Assembly: GCF_002849695.1 (NCBI RefSeq)
Contig: NZ_CP018937.1
Span: 992,001 to 1,056,000 of the forward strand
From: Bacteroides fragilis
Lineage (GTDB): Bacteria; Bacteroidota; Bacteroidia; Bacteroidales; Bacteroidaceae
Direction of reading: 5' to 3'
DNA length: 64,000 bases
The position numbers and the translations under genes were made by a program. The first letter of the stretch is position 1. Each line of letters starts with the position of its first letter. This document shows, piece after piece, positions 10,201 to 18,535 of the stretch. Under the pieces are notes generated by a model. The model was not told where the DNA came from, searched no databases, and worked only from the letters and a program-made list of their open reading frames with translations.

Positions 10201-12845
10201 AACACATGATCTTTATCTGTTTCGATATATCTGCCCTGCGGTTGGTTCAGGTTGATACCTACGTATGACGGGAAAGGAGAGTAGGGGACAGACTGAGTTT
10301 GGATACTGGCATCTCCACCCGGCTCGAATACCTGAGTCGTGATGTTGGCTTGAAGCATGCCCGGGGCATTTTCCGAGGCAGGAAGTTTCAGCATGAATCC
10401 GGCATTGCCACTTTCGTCCAGTGTACCACTGAATACATCGGTTCTTACCGAGGTGAATTCCGTAGCCGGATTATTGAAAATGTAAGTTCCATAATTCTTG
10501 AATTGGGTGTTGACTTTCGATAAAGACATTTCTATCTTTGCCTTCAGGCGTGATGCAGTGGCTCCTGTCAGCCATGCTGACGAAAGGTGTGCCTGTACTT
10601 CTTTATCTGAAGCTTTCAGGATTTCTCCCGGCAATTTCAGGTTTATTTTCAGGCGGTTCGGCTTGATGGTTTCTACCCGAAGCGCTTTGTGAAAGGCAGT
10701 ACCTCCCACCTTTATGTACGCATTCCATAGTCCGGTTGGGTCTTCTGCCTGCGTCGGTATCTTGAATGTATAGAATCCATTCAGTCCGTTGGTTGAAATA
10801 AGTTTGCTATAAAATTGCCCCCTTGGATTATAGAGTTCCAATGCTACAGGATGTTTGTCCGGAATACGTTTGGTACGATCTTCCAGAATAAACGAGATAT
10901 GCAGAGTGTCTCCCGGACGCCATACTCCTCTTTCACCGTACACAAATCCTTTCAAGCCTTTTTGGATATCCTTGCCGCCCACATCAAAGCGGCTGGTGGA
11001 CTGTTCTTCTCCGTCTGCTACTTTTACGTAGGCTTTTTGCTTGTCTGATTCCGCTACTACGATGAAAGGCACTCCTTTCGTTTCAATTGTGGCGAAACCT
11101 TCCGAATCCGTCACTGCTTTGCCTACAGGCTGTAACTGGAAATTGTAAACAGTGACTTGGGCTTTTTCCACCGGTTTGGTATCCAGGATGTTGTTTACTG
11201 CTATCCAAAGTTTATTCATTGAATTGCGCTTCACAATCATGCCGATGTTGGAAGCCAGCACATTACAGGTGGCTATCCGGTCAGATGTCATGTAATAAGA
11301 CGGGTGACAAGGGTTGTCCCGTTCATCCCATCGGTACTGACTCCAGTCGGCATTTTCATTTCCGCTGAAATAATAATATGTTTCGGGTTTGTCCCAGACT
11401 GCTTCATCTTCTTCCGGAAGAGTGCCGGATGTGACTTTGGTCAAAGATTCGGTTTCCTCGGAAAATTGCATTCTCGGGCTTTCACCACCACAAGGGTAGG
11501 CCGAATACTCCTGTTTGAACGAAAGGATGACACGATAAATAGCACCCGGTTCCTGATGGATCAGACCTGCCAGGTCAATAGAATAGTTTTCCCATTTATG
11601 AAGGTCTTTTGATGAATCTTTGCCTAAAAACAATGTTTTTTTGTAAACCAGTCTTCCGGATCTTCTTAATTCATTGGCCGAAGAAAGCGAATTGTTTTGC
11701 ATAAACATCAGTACATTGTTTTCGAAGATGCGGATAACCCGCAAATCTACTGCATACAGGTTGACGGCCCGGAACGGAATGACAAGGTTTTTTGAGTCGG
11801 GAATGATGGCACCTGCAGAGGCTATTTCTACCTGAGGTTTCAGGCTCAGTTCGCCGAAAGAGATAGAGTGTGAGTTTCCCAGTGCTTTTCCTTGGCTGTT
11901 TTTTATGCCTTCGTGTATTTTCAGTGTAAGCTTGCTGAGCTGACTGGCTTCAAAATAAACATTCACACGGTTATCCGTTACCTGAAAGATATACGAAGAA
12001 ATCTCCGGTATTTCGATCAGTCCCTTTAAATCCTGAGCATCCGAAACCGGGTCTGAGAAGACGATTTGTATTCCGTTTTCCGGTTGGTCGATGCGTTCGG
12101 CAGAAAGGAAGCGGAAACTGTCTTTGGCAGGAATAGTGATTGTTTCACTTTGCTTCCGGTCAATTCCGGCGGACTTTCCGTCTGCTGTGATTTCAAGTTC
12201 GTAGTCTTGTTTATTTCTTTGGATATTGCCGATGACGAAGCTATAGGCTGACGGATTGGAGGTGGACTCTACGGTGACTGTCGGAGAAGACAGCCCGCCA
12301 CTGGCAGAAAGCATTTTTTCTACCTGCTCCTTAGTCGTTTTATCGCTGAAACGGATCTCTCCTTTCACAGTTACTTTATCGGGTGAAGAGGCGGTTATTT
12401 CAAGCGGAGCTGTATGTAATGTGAAATTGCTTTCCTGTACCCGGAAGGAGAAGTCGAATGATTTCAATTTGCTATCCACTTCAACGAAATTTCCCAGCTG
12501 GAATGTTCCCTGGTACAGTTCTCCCGGTTTCAGTTGTCCCTCTTCCGGAAGAAACTCTACAGTATTATTACTGACCCAATAGGCCTTCCCTTTTATCGAA
12601 GGAGTGAAGCGGAACGGATTATCCTTCAGTTCATTGTTTAAGTCCACCATCGGCTGGTCCTGCGTCAACTCAATCCGTATGGGAGAAGATTGAGAAATGA
12701 CACCGCCCGTATAGGCATTGACGTAAGGAGCGTATTCCGAAGACGGAATAATTTCTTTAGCGCTGCGTGTGCAAGCGAATAATCCTGCGATGATGATCAT
12801 AAACACACAGGAGAATAGAATTAAAAGATTCTTTTTCCCTTTCAT
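7257..12845 (-). CDS. Alpha-2-macroglobulin family lipoprotein (YfhM-like)
   Basis: A 1862-residue lipoprotein: a signal peptide with lipobox LFAC (Cys25), many macroglobulin-type beta domains, and an MG/bait-like middle part. The thioester domain carries the CTEQ motif at Cys1413-Gln1416 (codons at 8609-8598), followed by helical repeats and a C-terminal receptor-like domain. Bacterial alpha-2-macroglobulins trap attacking proteases by thioester coupling in the periplasm and are thought to guard the cell wall while PbpC repairs it. The thioester Cys and Gln are both present, so it should be trap-competent. It is the first gene of the run, with a -7 box TATCTTTG about 75 bases upstream of the ATG. 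The open frame is intact over its whole length. Confidence 0.92.
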   Translation of the reverse strand: MKGKKNLLILFSCVFMIIIAGLFACTRSAKEIIPSSEYAPYVNAYTGGVISQSSPIRIELTQDQPMVDLNNELKDNPFRFTPSIKGKAYWVSNNTVEFLPEEGQLKPGELYQGTFQLGNFVEVDSKLKSFDFSFRVQESNFTLHTAPLEITASSPDKVTVKGEIRFSDKTTKEQVEKMLSASGGLSSPTVTVESTSNPSAYSFVIGNIQRNKQDYELEITADGKSAGIDRKQSETITIPAKDSFRFLSAERIDQPENGIQIVFSDPVSDAQDLKGLIEIPEISSYIFQVTDNRVNVYFEASQLSKLTLKIHEGIKNSQGKALGNSHSISFGELSLKPQVEIASAGAIIPDSKNLVIPFRAVNLYAVDLRVIRIFENNVLMFMQNNSLSSANELRRSGRLVYKKTLFLGKDSSKDLHKWENYSIDLAGLIHQEPGAIYRVILSFKQEYSAYPCGGESPRMQFSEETESLTKVTSGTLPEEDEAVWDKPETYYYFSGNENADWSQYRWDERDNPCHPSYYMTSDRIATCNVLASNIGMIVKRNSMNKLWIAVNNILDTKPVEKAQVTVYNFQLQPVGKAVTDSEGFATIETKGVPFIVVAESDKQKAYVKVADGEEQSTSRFDVGGKDIQKGLKGFVYGERGVWRPGDTLHISFILEDRTKRIPDKHPVALELYNPRGQFYSKLISTNGLNGFYTFKIPTQAEDPTGLWNAYIKVGGTAFHKALRVETIKPNRLKINLKLPGEILKASDKEVQAHLSSAWLTGATASRLKAKIEMSLSKVNTQFKNYGTYIFNNPATEFTSVRTDVFSGTLDESGNAGFMLKLPASENAPGMLQANITTQVFEPGGDASIQTQSVPYSPFPSYVGINLNQPQGRYIETDKDHVFDVITVSPDGKPVNRSGLEYKIYRISWSWWWENDNESFETYINSSSISPVATGRLNTVGGKGQFSFRVNYPDWGRYLVYVKDRESGHATGGTIYVDWPDWRGRSNKSDPSGIKMLSFSIDKDSYEPGETVTAILPASAGGRALVTLENGSSVIQREWIEVSGKEDTKYQFKVTPEMAPNVYLHISLLQPHAQTVNDLPIRMYGIMPAFVTDKQTVLEPQIKMPEVLRPEQAFNLTVSERHGKPMTYTLAIVDDGLLDLTNFKTPDPWNSFYAREALGIRTWDMYDDVLGATAGSYGSMFSTGGDETLKPSDQKANRFKPVVKFIGPFSIAKGKSRTHQITLPMYVGSVRAMVVAGQDGAYGNAEKTAPVRTPLMILSTLPRVLSIGEEIEVPVNVFALENSVKNVNVSIQASGAGVQVNGSKQQTLTFNQTGDRLIFFKLKTGTKTGKATIHLAANGNGQSTKETIEIEVRNPNPVVTLRESKWVEAGKSEELHYQLSNDSEGNSIQLEVSRIPSVDISRRFDFLYNYQHNCTEQLTSKALPLLFVSQFKTVDNEESEKIKTNVQEAIRQLYGRQLPNGGFVYWPGDASANEWITSYAGMFLVLAQEKGYAVNSNVLNKWNRFQKAASQNWQPVTQEQNWWHWQADLQQAFRLYTLALAGSPEHGAMNRMKELPALSQQAKWRLAATYALNGKEKAAGELVFSAKTTVEPYSSNNYVYGSSDRDEAMILETLLLMNRQREAMEQAKIVSHNLAQETWFSTQSTAFSLMAMGRLAEKLSGTLDFNWTLNGKQQPAVKSAKAIYEASLPTSPHEGKVILKNNGKGSLNADLITRTQLLNDTLPPMANNLRLNVRYLDNNGSPIDTRSLNQGTDFMAVVTVANISGTTDYTNLALTHIIPAGWEIFNERMAGQITTSAPYSYQDIRDDRILTYFNLRQGQAKTFTVRLQATYAGDFVMPAIQCEAMYDANAQARTQAGRTQVIR

Positions 12846-12918
12846 AATGAATCATGTTTAGTTAGTTATTATTTTATCATCCGTTCGTTTTTATCTCTAC
12901 TTTCAAGATTTGGATTTA

Positions 12919-12926
12919 CAAAGATA
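12919..12926 (-). promoter_or_regulatory. Probable -7 promoter box for the alpha-2-macroglobulin/pbpC run
   Basis: TATCTTTG on the minus strand, matching TAnnTTTG. No clear TTTG lies 19 bases upstream. It would give a leader of roughly 70 bases. Confidence 0.45.
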
Positions 12927-13038
12927 CAATTTATCCGATAGAAAGTGTCGCGAGGCTCTGTTTTTTGGTTTGCCCGACAGATGTGTAGCTTACGTCATCT
13001 ATAGTGAGGGCATGTGGCGCTTCGGATGTAGTCATCAT

Positions 13039-13150
13039 TTACACACCGAGGTAAATGCTTTTACATACCGGGGTAAATGCCTTTACACGCCGGGGTAAAT
13101 GCTTTTACATGCCGGAGTAAATGCTTTTACATGTGCCGGTAAGGGCTTGG
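13039..13150. repeat. Tandem array of a 22-bp unit, four copies plus a decayed fifth
   Basis: The intergenic stretch 12846-13170 has no gene. Inside it, four near-identical 22-base units follow each other exactly (13039-13060, 13061-13082, 13083-13104, 13105-13126; consensus TTACAyrCCGGgGTAAATGC plus TT/CT), then a diverged copy to about 13150. Each unit contains a dyad TTTAC-N8-GTAAA centred on CCGG. The period is close to two helical turns. The array lies between the tilS stop and the alpha-2-macroglobulin promoter. Confidence 0.85.
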
Positions 13151-13170
13151 TAAATGTAATCAGTTGATTT

Positions 13171-14466
13171 TTAGTTGATATCTTTGGGGGAGATTCGGAT
13201 AATCATTACCCGTTTTGTGTTGTTGCTTACTTTAAACCGATTGTCCGTTCGTTCTCCTATCAACCAGGCAATTCGTTCTCCGCAACACAACACCCATTGT
13301 TTCTTCTTGTCACTCAGGGAGAACTTCCGGTCCGTCAAATAGTCGCTTACACGCTTTTTGCCGATCATTCCAAAAGGAATAAACACATCACCTTGTTTCC
13401 ATTTTCTTATACACCATGCTGCATCCATCTTGTCTGCATCAAAGCAAGCTGTTTTTTTATCTTTGGGAATTATAAATTCAGGAGTATAATCATATACTTC
13501 CGTAACCAGACGGAAAGGTGGTTTGGCTTCTTCCTCCTTTATATCTTCTTCTATTAGCAGCAATTCCCTGTCTTTTATGACTTTCCACCCTTTACCGATG
13601 AAGACTTTTCCCGGCTGTCCGTCGAGTGATTGCTGTATACTTTCTATTTGGGCGGCGTTGAAACCGAGCGGATGCAACAGTTCGAAGAGGATGGCTCCCG
13701 GTACCGGTTCTTGCAGTAAAGCCTCTATCCGGATACCTTCGGAGGTGAGCACGCGTGTCCGTGCTTCTTCTATACCTTTATTGTATAGAGTTGCCGTGTC
13801 ATTCAGGTAGTTAGTCGTGCGGATAATGCTCTCTTTAACCGATGGATTGATTTCCTGCATCAGAGGTAATAGGTTCAAACGAATTTTATTCCGGGTATAA
13901 TCATCCAAAAGATTGGTACTGTCCGTTACGTAATCCTGATTCATGCGTTGCAGGTATGCGATTATTTCATCGCGGCTCAGGCAAAGCAAAGGGCGTACGA
14001 TGTTTCCGTTCTTTGGACGGATTCCGAGCAGTCCGTTAATGCCGGTACCCCGGATCAGATTCAGTAATACGGTCTCTACGCTGTCGTCTTTATGGTGAGC
14101 TACTGCGATAACAGCTGCTCCACGCTGTTTCCTGAGCGTTTCGAACCACTCGTAGCGTAATTCACGGGCAGCCATCTCGATAGAAATGTGTTTGTCGGCG
14201 GCATATTGAATTGTATCAAAATGTACGGTATGTAAAGGTACTTCCGCTTCATGGCACAACCGGCGTACAAATGCTTCATCTCTGTCCGATTCTTTATCCC
14301 GCAGATGGAAATTGCAATGGGTAGCTTCACAGGTGTACCCCATTGATAGCAACAATCGTAGCAAAGCCACAGAATCGGCTCCGCCGCTTAGTGCTACCAA
14401 TACCTTGTCATTCAGATAAAAGAGCTTCTCTTTTTCGATGTATTGTGCTATTCTATGTTGTATCAT
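13171..14466 (-). CDS. tilS: tRNA(Ile)-lysidine synthetase TilS
   Basis: A 431-residue protein. The N-terminal PP-loop ATPase motif SGGADS (in [18 protein letters not shown], near residue 28) and the following [15 protein letters not shown] segment are typical of TilS. The TilS C-terminal domain ([20 protein letters not shown]) is complete. The enzyme converts C34 of the AUA-reading tRNA-Ile to lysidine and is normally essential. The ATG lies only 4 bases from a TATCTTTG -7 box (14478-14471) and no other in-frame start is nearby, so the mRNA may be leaderless. It is divergent from feoAB, with about 125 bases between. Confidence 0.93.
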   Translation of the reverse strand: MIQHRIAQYIEKEKLFYLNDKVLVALSGGADSVALLRLLLSMGYTCEATHCNFHLRDKESDRDEAFVRRLCHEAEVPLHTVHFDTIQYAADKHISIEMAARELRYEWFETLRKQRGAAVIAVAHHKDDSVETVLLNLIRGTGINGLLGIRPKNGNIVRPLLCLSRDEIIAYLQRMNQDYVTDSTNLLDDYTRNKIRLNLLPLMQEINPSVKESIIRTTNYLNDTATLYNKGIEEARTRVLTSEGIRIEALLQEPVPGAILFELLHPLGFNAAQIESIQQSLDGQPGKVFIGKGWKVIKDRELLLIEEDIKEEEAKPPFRLVTEVYDYTPEFIIPKDKKTACFDADKMDAAWCIRKWKQGDVFIPFGMIGKKRVSDYLTDRKFSLSDKKKQWVLCCGERIAWLIGERTDNRFKVSNNTKRVMIIRISPKDIN

Positions 14467-14470
14467 ATTG

Positions 14471-14478
14471 CAAAGATA
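14471..14478 (-). promoter_or_regulatory. -7 promoter box abutting the tilS start codon
   Basis: TATCTTTG on the minus strand followed by CAAT and the tilS ATG. A start point about five bases after the box would fall on the start codon itself. No exact TTTG is seen 19 bases upstream. Confidence 0.5.
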
Positions 14479-14533
14479 ATAGTTTTGTCAATATGGATAA
14501 GAATTCTTCCTTATTTAAAAACAATCTAAATAA

Positions 14534-14565
14534 TTTGCATGCCACAAAGTTATGAATTATCTTTG
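14534..14565 (+). promoter_or_regulatory. Promoter of feoAB
   Basis: TTTG at 14534-14537, 20 bases, TATCTTTG at 14558-14565, then about 25 bases to the FeoAB ATG. It also shows that the chosen ATG at 14591, not the codon at 14552 upstream of this box, is the real start. Confidence 0.65.
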
Positions 14566-14590
14566 CGCCAAAATTAGAGGTACACACACT

Positions 14591-17074
14591 ATGCGATTGT
14601 CCGAATTAAAAACAGGTGAGAAGGGAGTCATAGTCAAAGTGCTGGGACACGGCGGCTTCCGTAAACGGATTGTGGAGATGGGTTTTATCAAGGGAAAAAC
14701 CGTAGAAGTATTGCTTAATGCTCCACTGAAAGACCCGATCAAATACAAAATAATGGGTTATGAAATCTCTCTGCGGCGACAGGAGGCTGATATGATCGAG
14801 ATCATCAGCGAGCAGGAGGCTAAGTTACAAACACAGGAATCTGCTTATCATCAGGGATTGACTGAAGATATTGACGTAAAAGAGGAAGATTTGAAGCGGG
14901 TTGCCCTTGGAAAACGGCGTACGATAAATGTGGCGCTGGTCGGTAATCCGAACTGTGGTAAGACTTCTCTTTTCAATCTGGCTTCAGGAGCCCACGAACA
15001 TGTAGGCAATTATAGCGGTGTGACCGTAGATGCCAAAGAAGGATATTTTGATTTCCAGGGTTATCACTTCAAGATAGTCGACTTACCTGGCACTTACTCT
15101 CTGTCAGCTTATACTCCCGAAGAAATTTATGTCCGCCGCCACATCATTGATGAAACGCCGGATGTGATCATTAATGTGGTCGATTCTTCCAACCTGGAGC
15201 GTAATCTCTATCTTACTACCCAGCTTATCGATATGAATGTACGCATGGTGGTAGCCCTCAATATGTATGATGAACTGGAAGCCAGCGGTAATACCCTTGA
15301 TCACCGCCTGTTGGGCAATTTGTTCGGTGTTCCGATGGTACCTACTGTTTGCAAGAAAAATATCGGAGTAGACCGTCTTTTCCATGTCGTTATCAATCTC
15401 TACGAAGGTGCCGACTTTATTGATAAAAAAGGGCATATCCATCCGGAAGTGGCTAAGGAAATCATGGATTGGCATCAGACCCTGCCTAACTTTAAGGATC
15501 ATGGTGAACATCCTGCCGACTATACCCATGGTAAAGAACCGGTGGGCAAAGTATTCCGCCATATTCATATCAATCATGGTCCCGATTTGGAGAAGGCTAT
15601 CGATGCGGTGAAAGAAGAAATCTCAAAGAACGAATTTATCCGCCATAAATATTCTACCCGTTATCTGGCTATCAAATTACTGGAGAATGATCCTGAAATA
15701 GAACGCTTCATTCATACTCTGCCCAATGCCGCAGAGGTGGAAAAGAAACGGGATAAAGCGGCCCGGCGTATACAGGAGACAATGAACGAAGATAGCGAAT
15801 CTGCTTTGACAGATGCTAAATATGGTTTTATCAGTGGAGCGTTGAAAGAAACTTTCACCGACAATCATCTGGAGCAGGAACAGACAACGAAGGTGCTCGA
15901 CTCCATTGTGACCCATCGCATTTGGGGATATCCCATTTTCTTCCTTTTTATGTATCTGATGTTCGAGGGTACGTTTGTAATTGGGGAGTACCCGATGATG
16001 GGTATCGAGTGGCTTGTCGAGGTGATGGGTAACCTGATTCGGGATAACATGTCCGAGGGCCCGCTGAAGGATATGATGATTGATGGTATCATTGGTGGAG
16101 TCGGAGGAGTGATTGTATTTCTGCCCAACATCCTGATATTGTATTTCTGCATTTCCTTGATGGAAGATTCGGGTTATATGGCCCGTGCCGCATTTATTAT
16201 GGATAAAATCATGCATAAGATGGGCTTGCACGGTAAGTCGTTCATTCCTTTGATAATGGGTTTCGGGTGTAATGTGCCTGCAATAATGGCTTCACGTACC
16301 ATTGAGAACCGGAAGAGCCGTCTGATCACCATGCTCGTCAATCCGTTGATGTCGTGCAGTGCCCGTCTGCCTATCTACCTGGTATTGGTGGGTGCTTTCT
16401 TTCCTAATAATGGCAGTTTGGTTTTATTGGGAATTTATGTTATCGGAATCGCATTGGCGGTTGTTATGGCTCGTTTGTTCAGCCGTTTTCTGGTGAAGGG
16501 AGATGATACTCCGTTCGTGATGGAACTTCCACCTTACCGCATGCCGACTATGAAGTCTATCTTCCGGCATACATGGGAAAAAGGCGCGCAATACCTCAAA
16601 AAGATGGGAGGTATCATTATGATTGCTTCCATTATCATTTGGTTTTTGGGCTATTATCCGGATCATAATGCTTATCCTACCCAGGCGGAACAGCAGGAAA
16701 ACTCTTATATCGGGCAGATAGGTCAGGCAGTGGAGCCTGTACTTGAACCGTTAGGATTCGATTGGAAGCTGAGTATCGGTCTTCTTTCCGGTGTGGGTGC
16801 CAAGGAGTTGGTAGTAAGTACGCTCGGTGTACTTTATACAAATGATGCCGATGCCGATGCGGTCAGTCTGGCCGAACGGATTCCGATCACTCCGCTTGCA
16901 GCGTTCAGCTATATGCTGTTTGTGCTGATCTACTTCCCGTGCATTGCCACGTTGGTGGCCATCAAGCAAGAGTCCGGTAGTTGGAAGTGGGCTATCTTTA
17001 CGGCAGGATATACCACAGCATTGGCATGGATTGTTTCATTTGCCGTTTATCAGATAGGAGGATTGTTTTTATGA
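14591..17074 (+). CDS. feoB: Fused FeoA-FeoB ferrous iron transporter
   Basis: An 827-residue protein. Residues 1-75 are a complete FeoA SH3-like domain (MRLSELKTGEKGVIVKVLG). A linker leads to the FeoB G-protein domain with the P-loop GNPNCGKTS at 118-126 and the DLPGTYSLSAY G3 region. A cytosolic helical linker follows, then the membrane permease with the FeoB hallmark MSCSARLPIY and paired Gate motifs. It imports Fe2+ across the inner membrane using GTP. FeoA and FeoB are usually separate; the fusion is known in Bacteroides. It overlaps the next gene by ATGA, so the Cys-rich partner is translationally coupled. Confidence 0.95.
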   Translation: MRLSELKTGEKGVIVKVLGHGGFRKRIVEMGFIKGKTVEVLLNAPLKDPIKYKIMGYEISLRRQEADMIEIISEQEAKLQTQESAYHQGLTEDIDVKEEDLKRVALGKRRTINVALVGNPNCGKTSLFNLASGAHEHVGNYSGVTVDAKEGYFDFQGYHFKIVDLPGTYSLSAYTPEEIYVRRHIIDETPDVIINVVDSSNLERNLYLTTQLIDMNVRMVVALNMYDELEASGNTLDHRLLGNLFGVPMVPTVCKKNIGVDRLFHVVINLYEGADFIDKKGHIHPEVAKEIMDWHQTLPNFKDHGEHPADYTHGKEPVGKVFRHIHINHGPDLEKAIDAVKEEISKNEFIRHKYSTRYLAIKLLENDPEIERFIHTLPNAAEVEKKRDKAARRIQETMNEDSESALTDAKYGFISGALKETFTDNHLEQEQTTKVLDSIVTHRIWGYPIFFLFMYLMFEGTFVIGEYPMMGIEWLVEVMGNLIRDNMSEGPLKDMMIDGIIGGVGGVIVFLPNILILYFCISLMEDSGYMARAAFIMDKIMHKMGLHGKSFIPLIMGFGCNVPAIMASRTIENRKSRLITMLVNPLMSCSARLPIYLVLVGAFFPNNGSLVLLGIYVIGIALAVVMARLFSRFLVKGDDTPFVMELPPYRMPTMKSIFRHTWEKGAQYLKKMGGIIMIASIIIWFLGYYPDHNAYPTQAEQQENSYIGQIGQAVEPVLEPLGFDWKLSIGLLSGVGAKELVVSTLGVLYTNDADADAVSLAERIPITPLAAFSYMLFVLIYFPCIATLVAIKQESGSWKWAIFTAGYTTALAWIVSFAVYQIGGLFL

Positions 17075-17283
17075 ATTGGCAAGAATGGGTTGTCGGGTTA
17101 CTGATTATATTGTGTGTAGCCCGCATCCTCTATGGTATTTATGTTTTTTTTCGTCGTGTGAAAGAAAATGATAACCCTTGTGCAAGTTGTGCAAGTGGCT
17201 GTGAATTAAAGGATATGATGGATAAGAAGCGGAAAGAGTGTTCGTCTAAGAAAAAAAAGACAAAGAAAAATTGCTGCGGATAG
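17071..17283 (+). CDS. FeoB-associated Cys-rich membrane protein
   Basis: A 70-residue protein: one N-terminal membrane span (about 7-27), then CASCASGCELKD and a Lys-rich tail ending NCCG. This fits the small FeoB-associated Cys-rich family that stands in for FeoC in many anaerobes. The cysteines could bind iron or a cluster (inference). The ATG overlaps the feoB stop codon (ATGA); a longer open frame upstream only overlaps feoB and is not used. Confidence 0.85.
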   Translation: MNWQEWVVGLLIILCVARILYGIYVFFRRVKENDNPCASCASGCELKDMMDKKRKECSSKKKKTKKNCCG

Positions 17284-17314
17284 TTTGGTAGTTTCAAAAT
17301 TTGTACTACCTTTG
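17284..17314 (+). promoter_or_regulatory. Promoter of tRNA-Cys
   Basis: TTTG at 17284-17287, 19 bases, TACCTTTG at 17307-17314, starting directly after the Cys-rich gene stop and ending 20 bases before the tRNA. A textbook Bacteroides promoter. Confidence 0.7.
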
Positions 17315-17334
17315 CAACCGCAAACGAGAAACAA

Positions 17335-17406
17335 GGTTCCTTGGATGAGTGGCTTAGTCAGCGGTCTGCAAAACCGTGTACGGCGGTTCGAATCCGCCAG
17401 GAACCT
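17335..17406 (+). tRNA. tRNA-Cys (GCA)
   Basis: The acceptor stem GGTTCCT pairs with AGGAACC, followed by discriminator T, as in tRNA-Cys. The anticodon loop CTGCAAA has anticodon GCA at 17368-17370, and the T arm is GGCGG-TTCGAAT-CCGCC. The CCA end is not encoded. Confidence 0.95.
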
Positions 17407-17420
17407 CAACTGTCACTTTA

Positions 17421-17460
17421 AAGCCCTTGAAAGTCAAGCACTTTCGAGGGCTTATTTTTT
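17421..17460 (+). terminator. Terminator of tRNA-Cys
   Basis: AAGCCCT-GAAAGT pairs with ACTTTC-AGGGCTT with one bulged base on each side, followed by ATTTTTT. It lies 15 bases after the tRNA. Confidence 0.8.
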
Positions 17461-17556
17461 ACGGAGACCGTTTCGGGGACCACTTGAAAATTCGAGAATA
17501 TTTTCCAATATATCTTTTGATTATGGATCAATGTAAAAATCTGAGGGCTTTTCTTT

Positions 17557-18510
17557 TTATGCATATAATTTGGCGAGTCTGTACAAGAAAAATGCTTTAT
17601 CTCTTACTCCTCTGAACTGTGCCCTAAACGCTTTGATTTTAGCATTAAATGATTCTGCTGCTGCATTGGTAGCCCTTCTTTCAAAGAAGTTTATTATATT
17701 CAGATAGTGCGTTTGTATAGAGCGCGCTACCCTTCCAAAGGTGAGGAACTCCGATTTGTCTACTTCATCATACCACCTTGCAAGCCTTGTCAAAGCAATA
17801 TCTTTAAACTTACACTGATGATAGATTGAGCCTAACCGCATGGCCAGATAATATCCCTTCTTTATATCGGGATATTCTTTAAATAGAATCTCGGCCCGTA
17901 TCCTTTGTGACTGAGTCCATAGCGATTCTTTTTTGTAAAGCAGATAAATACTCCTTGCCAGCAACTGTTTTCTTGTATCTCCATTAGCGAAAACGGGCGC
18001 ATGATACATCTTTCCGCAGGCCTTTGCGTAAGCAATCTGTATGGACTCTTCGTCCAAAGCCTCCCAGCGAGCTTTCACGCGCATCTCCTGAACAGCTTCA
18101 TAAGCTAATTTCTGTACATGGAAACGATCTGTAACGCGTTTGGCGGCAGGGAAGCAAGTCCGGGCAATCTGTGCCATATTGGGGGCCATATCCAATGTTA
18201 TCTCACGTACCTGGTAGCGACGACGACGGGAAAGTTTAAGCAGGACAGAGGTGACTGTACAAACAGCCGTACCTTTAATGATAGCGATAATACTGCCTTT
18301 ACCACCGTGAGCCTCTTTATTAATCAACACAGTATAGAGTTCTCCACGAGAGAGAGCCACTTCATCAATGCAGACGTAGGCACCAATGTTCTTTTCAAAC
18401 AAAAGCCAGTTCTCTGCGTGGGCAAGCTGCTCCCAGTGGAGGTAGCCACTTAAATGGTTACGGTATTGACGTTCAAATAAATCCCCGTCAACGCCATATA
18501 AAGTACCCAA
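17557..18510 (-). CDS. ISL3/ISAon1-type DDE transposase (second ORF)
   Basis: About 317 residues from the first usable TTG. It carries the ISL3 core: DEVALSRGELYTV (catalytic Asp region), EITLDMAPNMAQIARTCFP (second Asp), RFHVQKL, and near the C-terminus a conserved NFFERRATNAAAESFNAKIK with the final Glu. There is no ATG near the 5' end. The frame is open back to a TAA beside an A8/T8 run (18552-18559), and it lies in another frame than the first ORF, so it needs a frameshift, a non-ATG start or coupled initiation. Confidence 0.8.
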   Translation of the reverse strand: MGTLYGVDGDLFERQYRNHLSGYLHWEQLAHAENWLLFEKNIGAYVCIDEVALSRGELYTVLINKEAHGGKGSIIAIIKGTAVCTVTSVLLKLSRRRRYQVREITLDMAPNMAQIARTCFPAAKRVTDRFHVQKLAYEAVQEMRVKARWEALDEESIQIAYAKACGKMYHAPVFANGDTRKQLLARSIYLLYKKESLWTQSQRIRAEILFKEYPDIKKGYYLAMRLGSIYHQCKFKDIALTRLARWYDEVDKSEFLTFGRVARSIQTHYLNIINFFERRATNAAAESFNAKIKAFRAQFRGVRDKAFFLYRLAKLYA

Positions 18511-18535
18511 TAACTTGCAGCTGATCGGATAATTA

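Noticed and set aside
12910..13098. A 62-codon plus-strand frame across the 22-bp repeats
   Set aside because: It runs into the tandem repeat array and overlaps the A2M promoter; no protein features.
13039..13150. CRISPR array
   Set aside because: The 22-bp units follow each other without spacers; it is a plain tandem repeat, and there are no cas genes.
14552..14590. Longer FeoAB start at 14552
   Set aside because: It overlaps the -7 box of the feoAB promoter; the extra 13 residues precede a complete FeoA domain.
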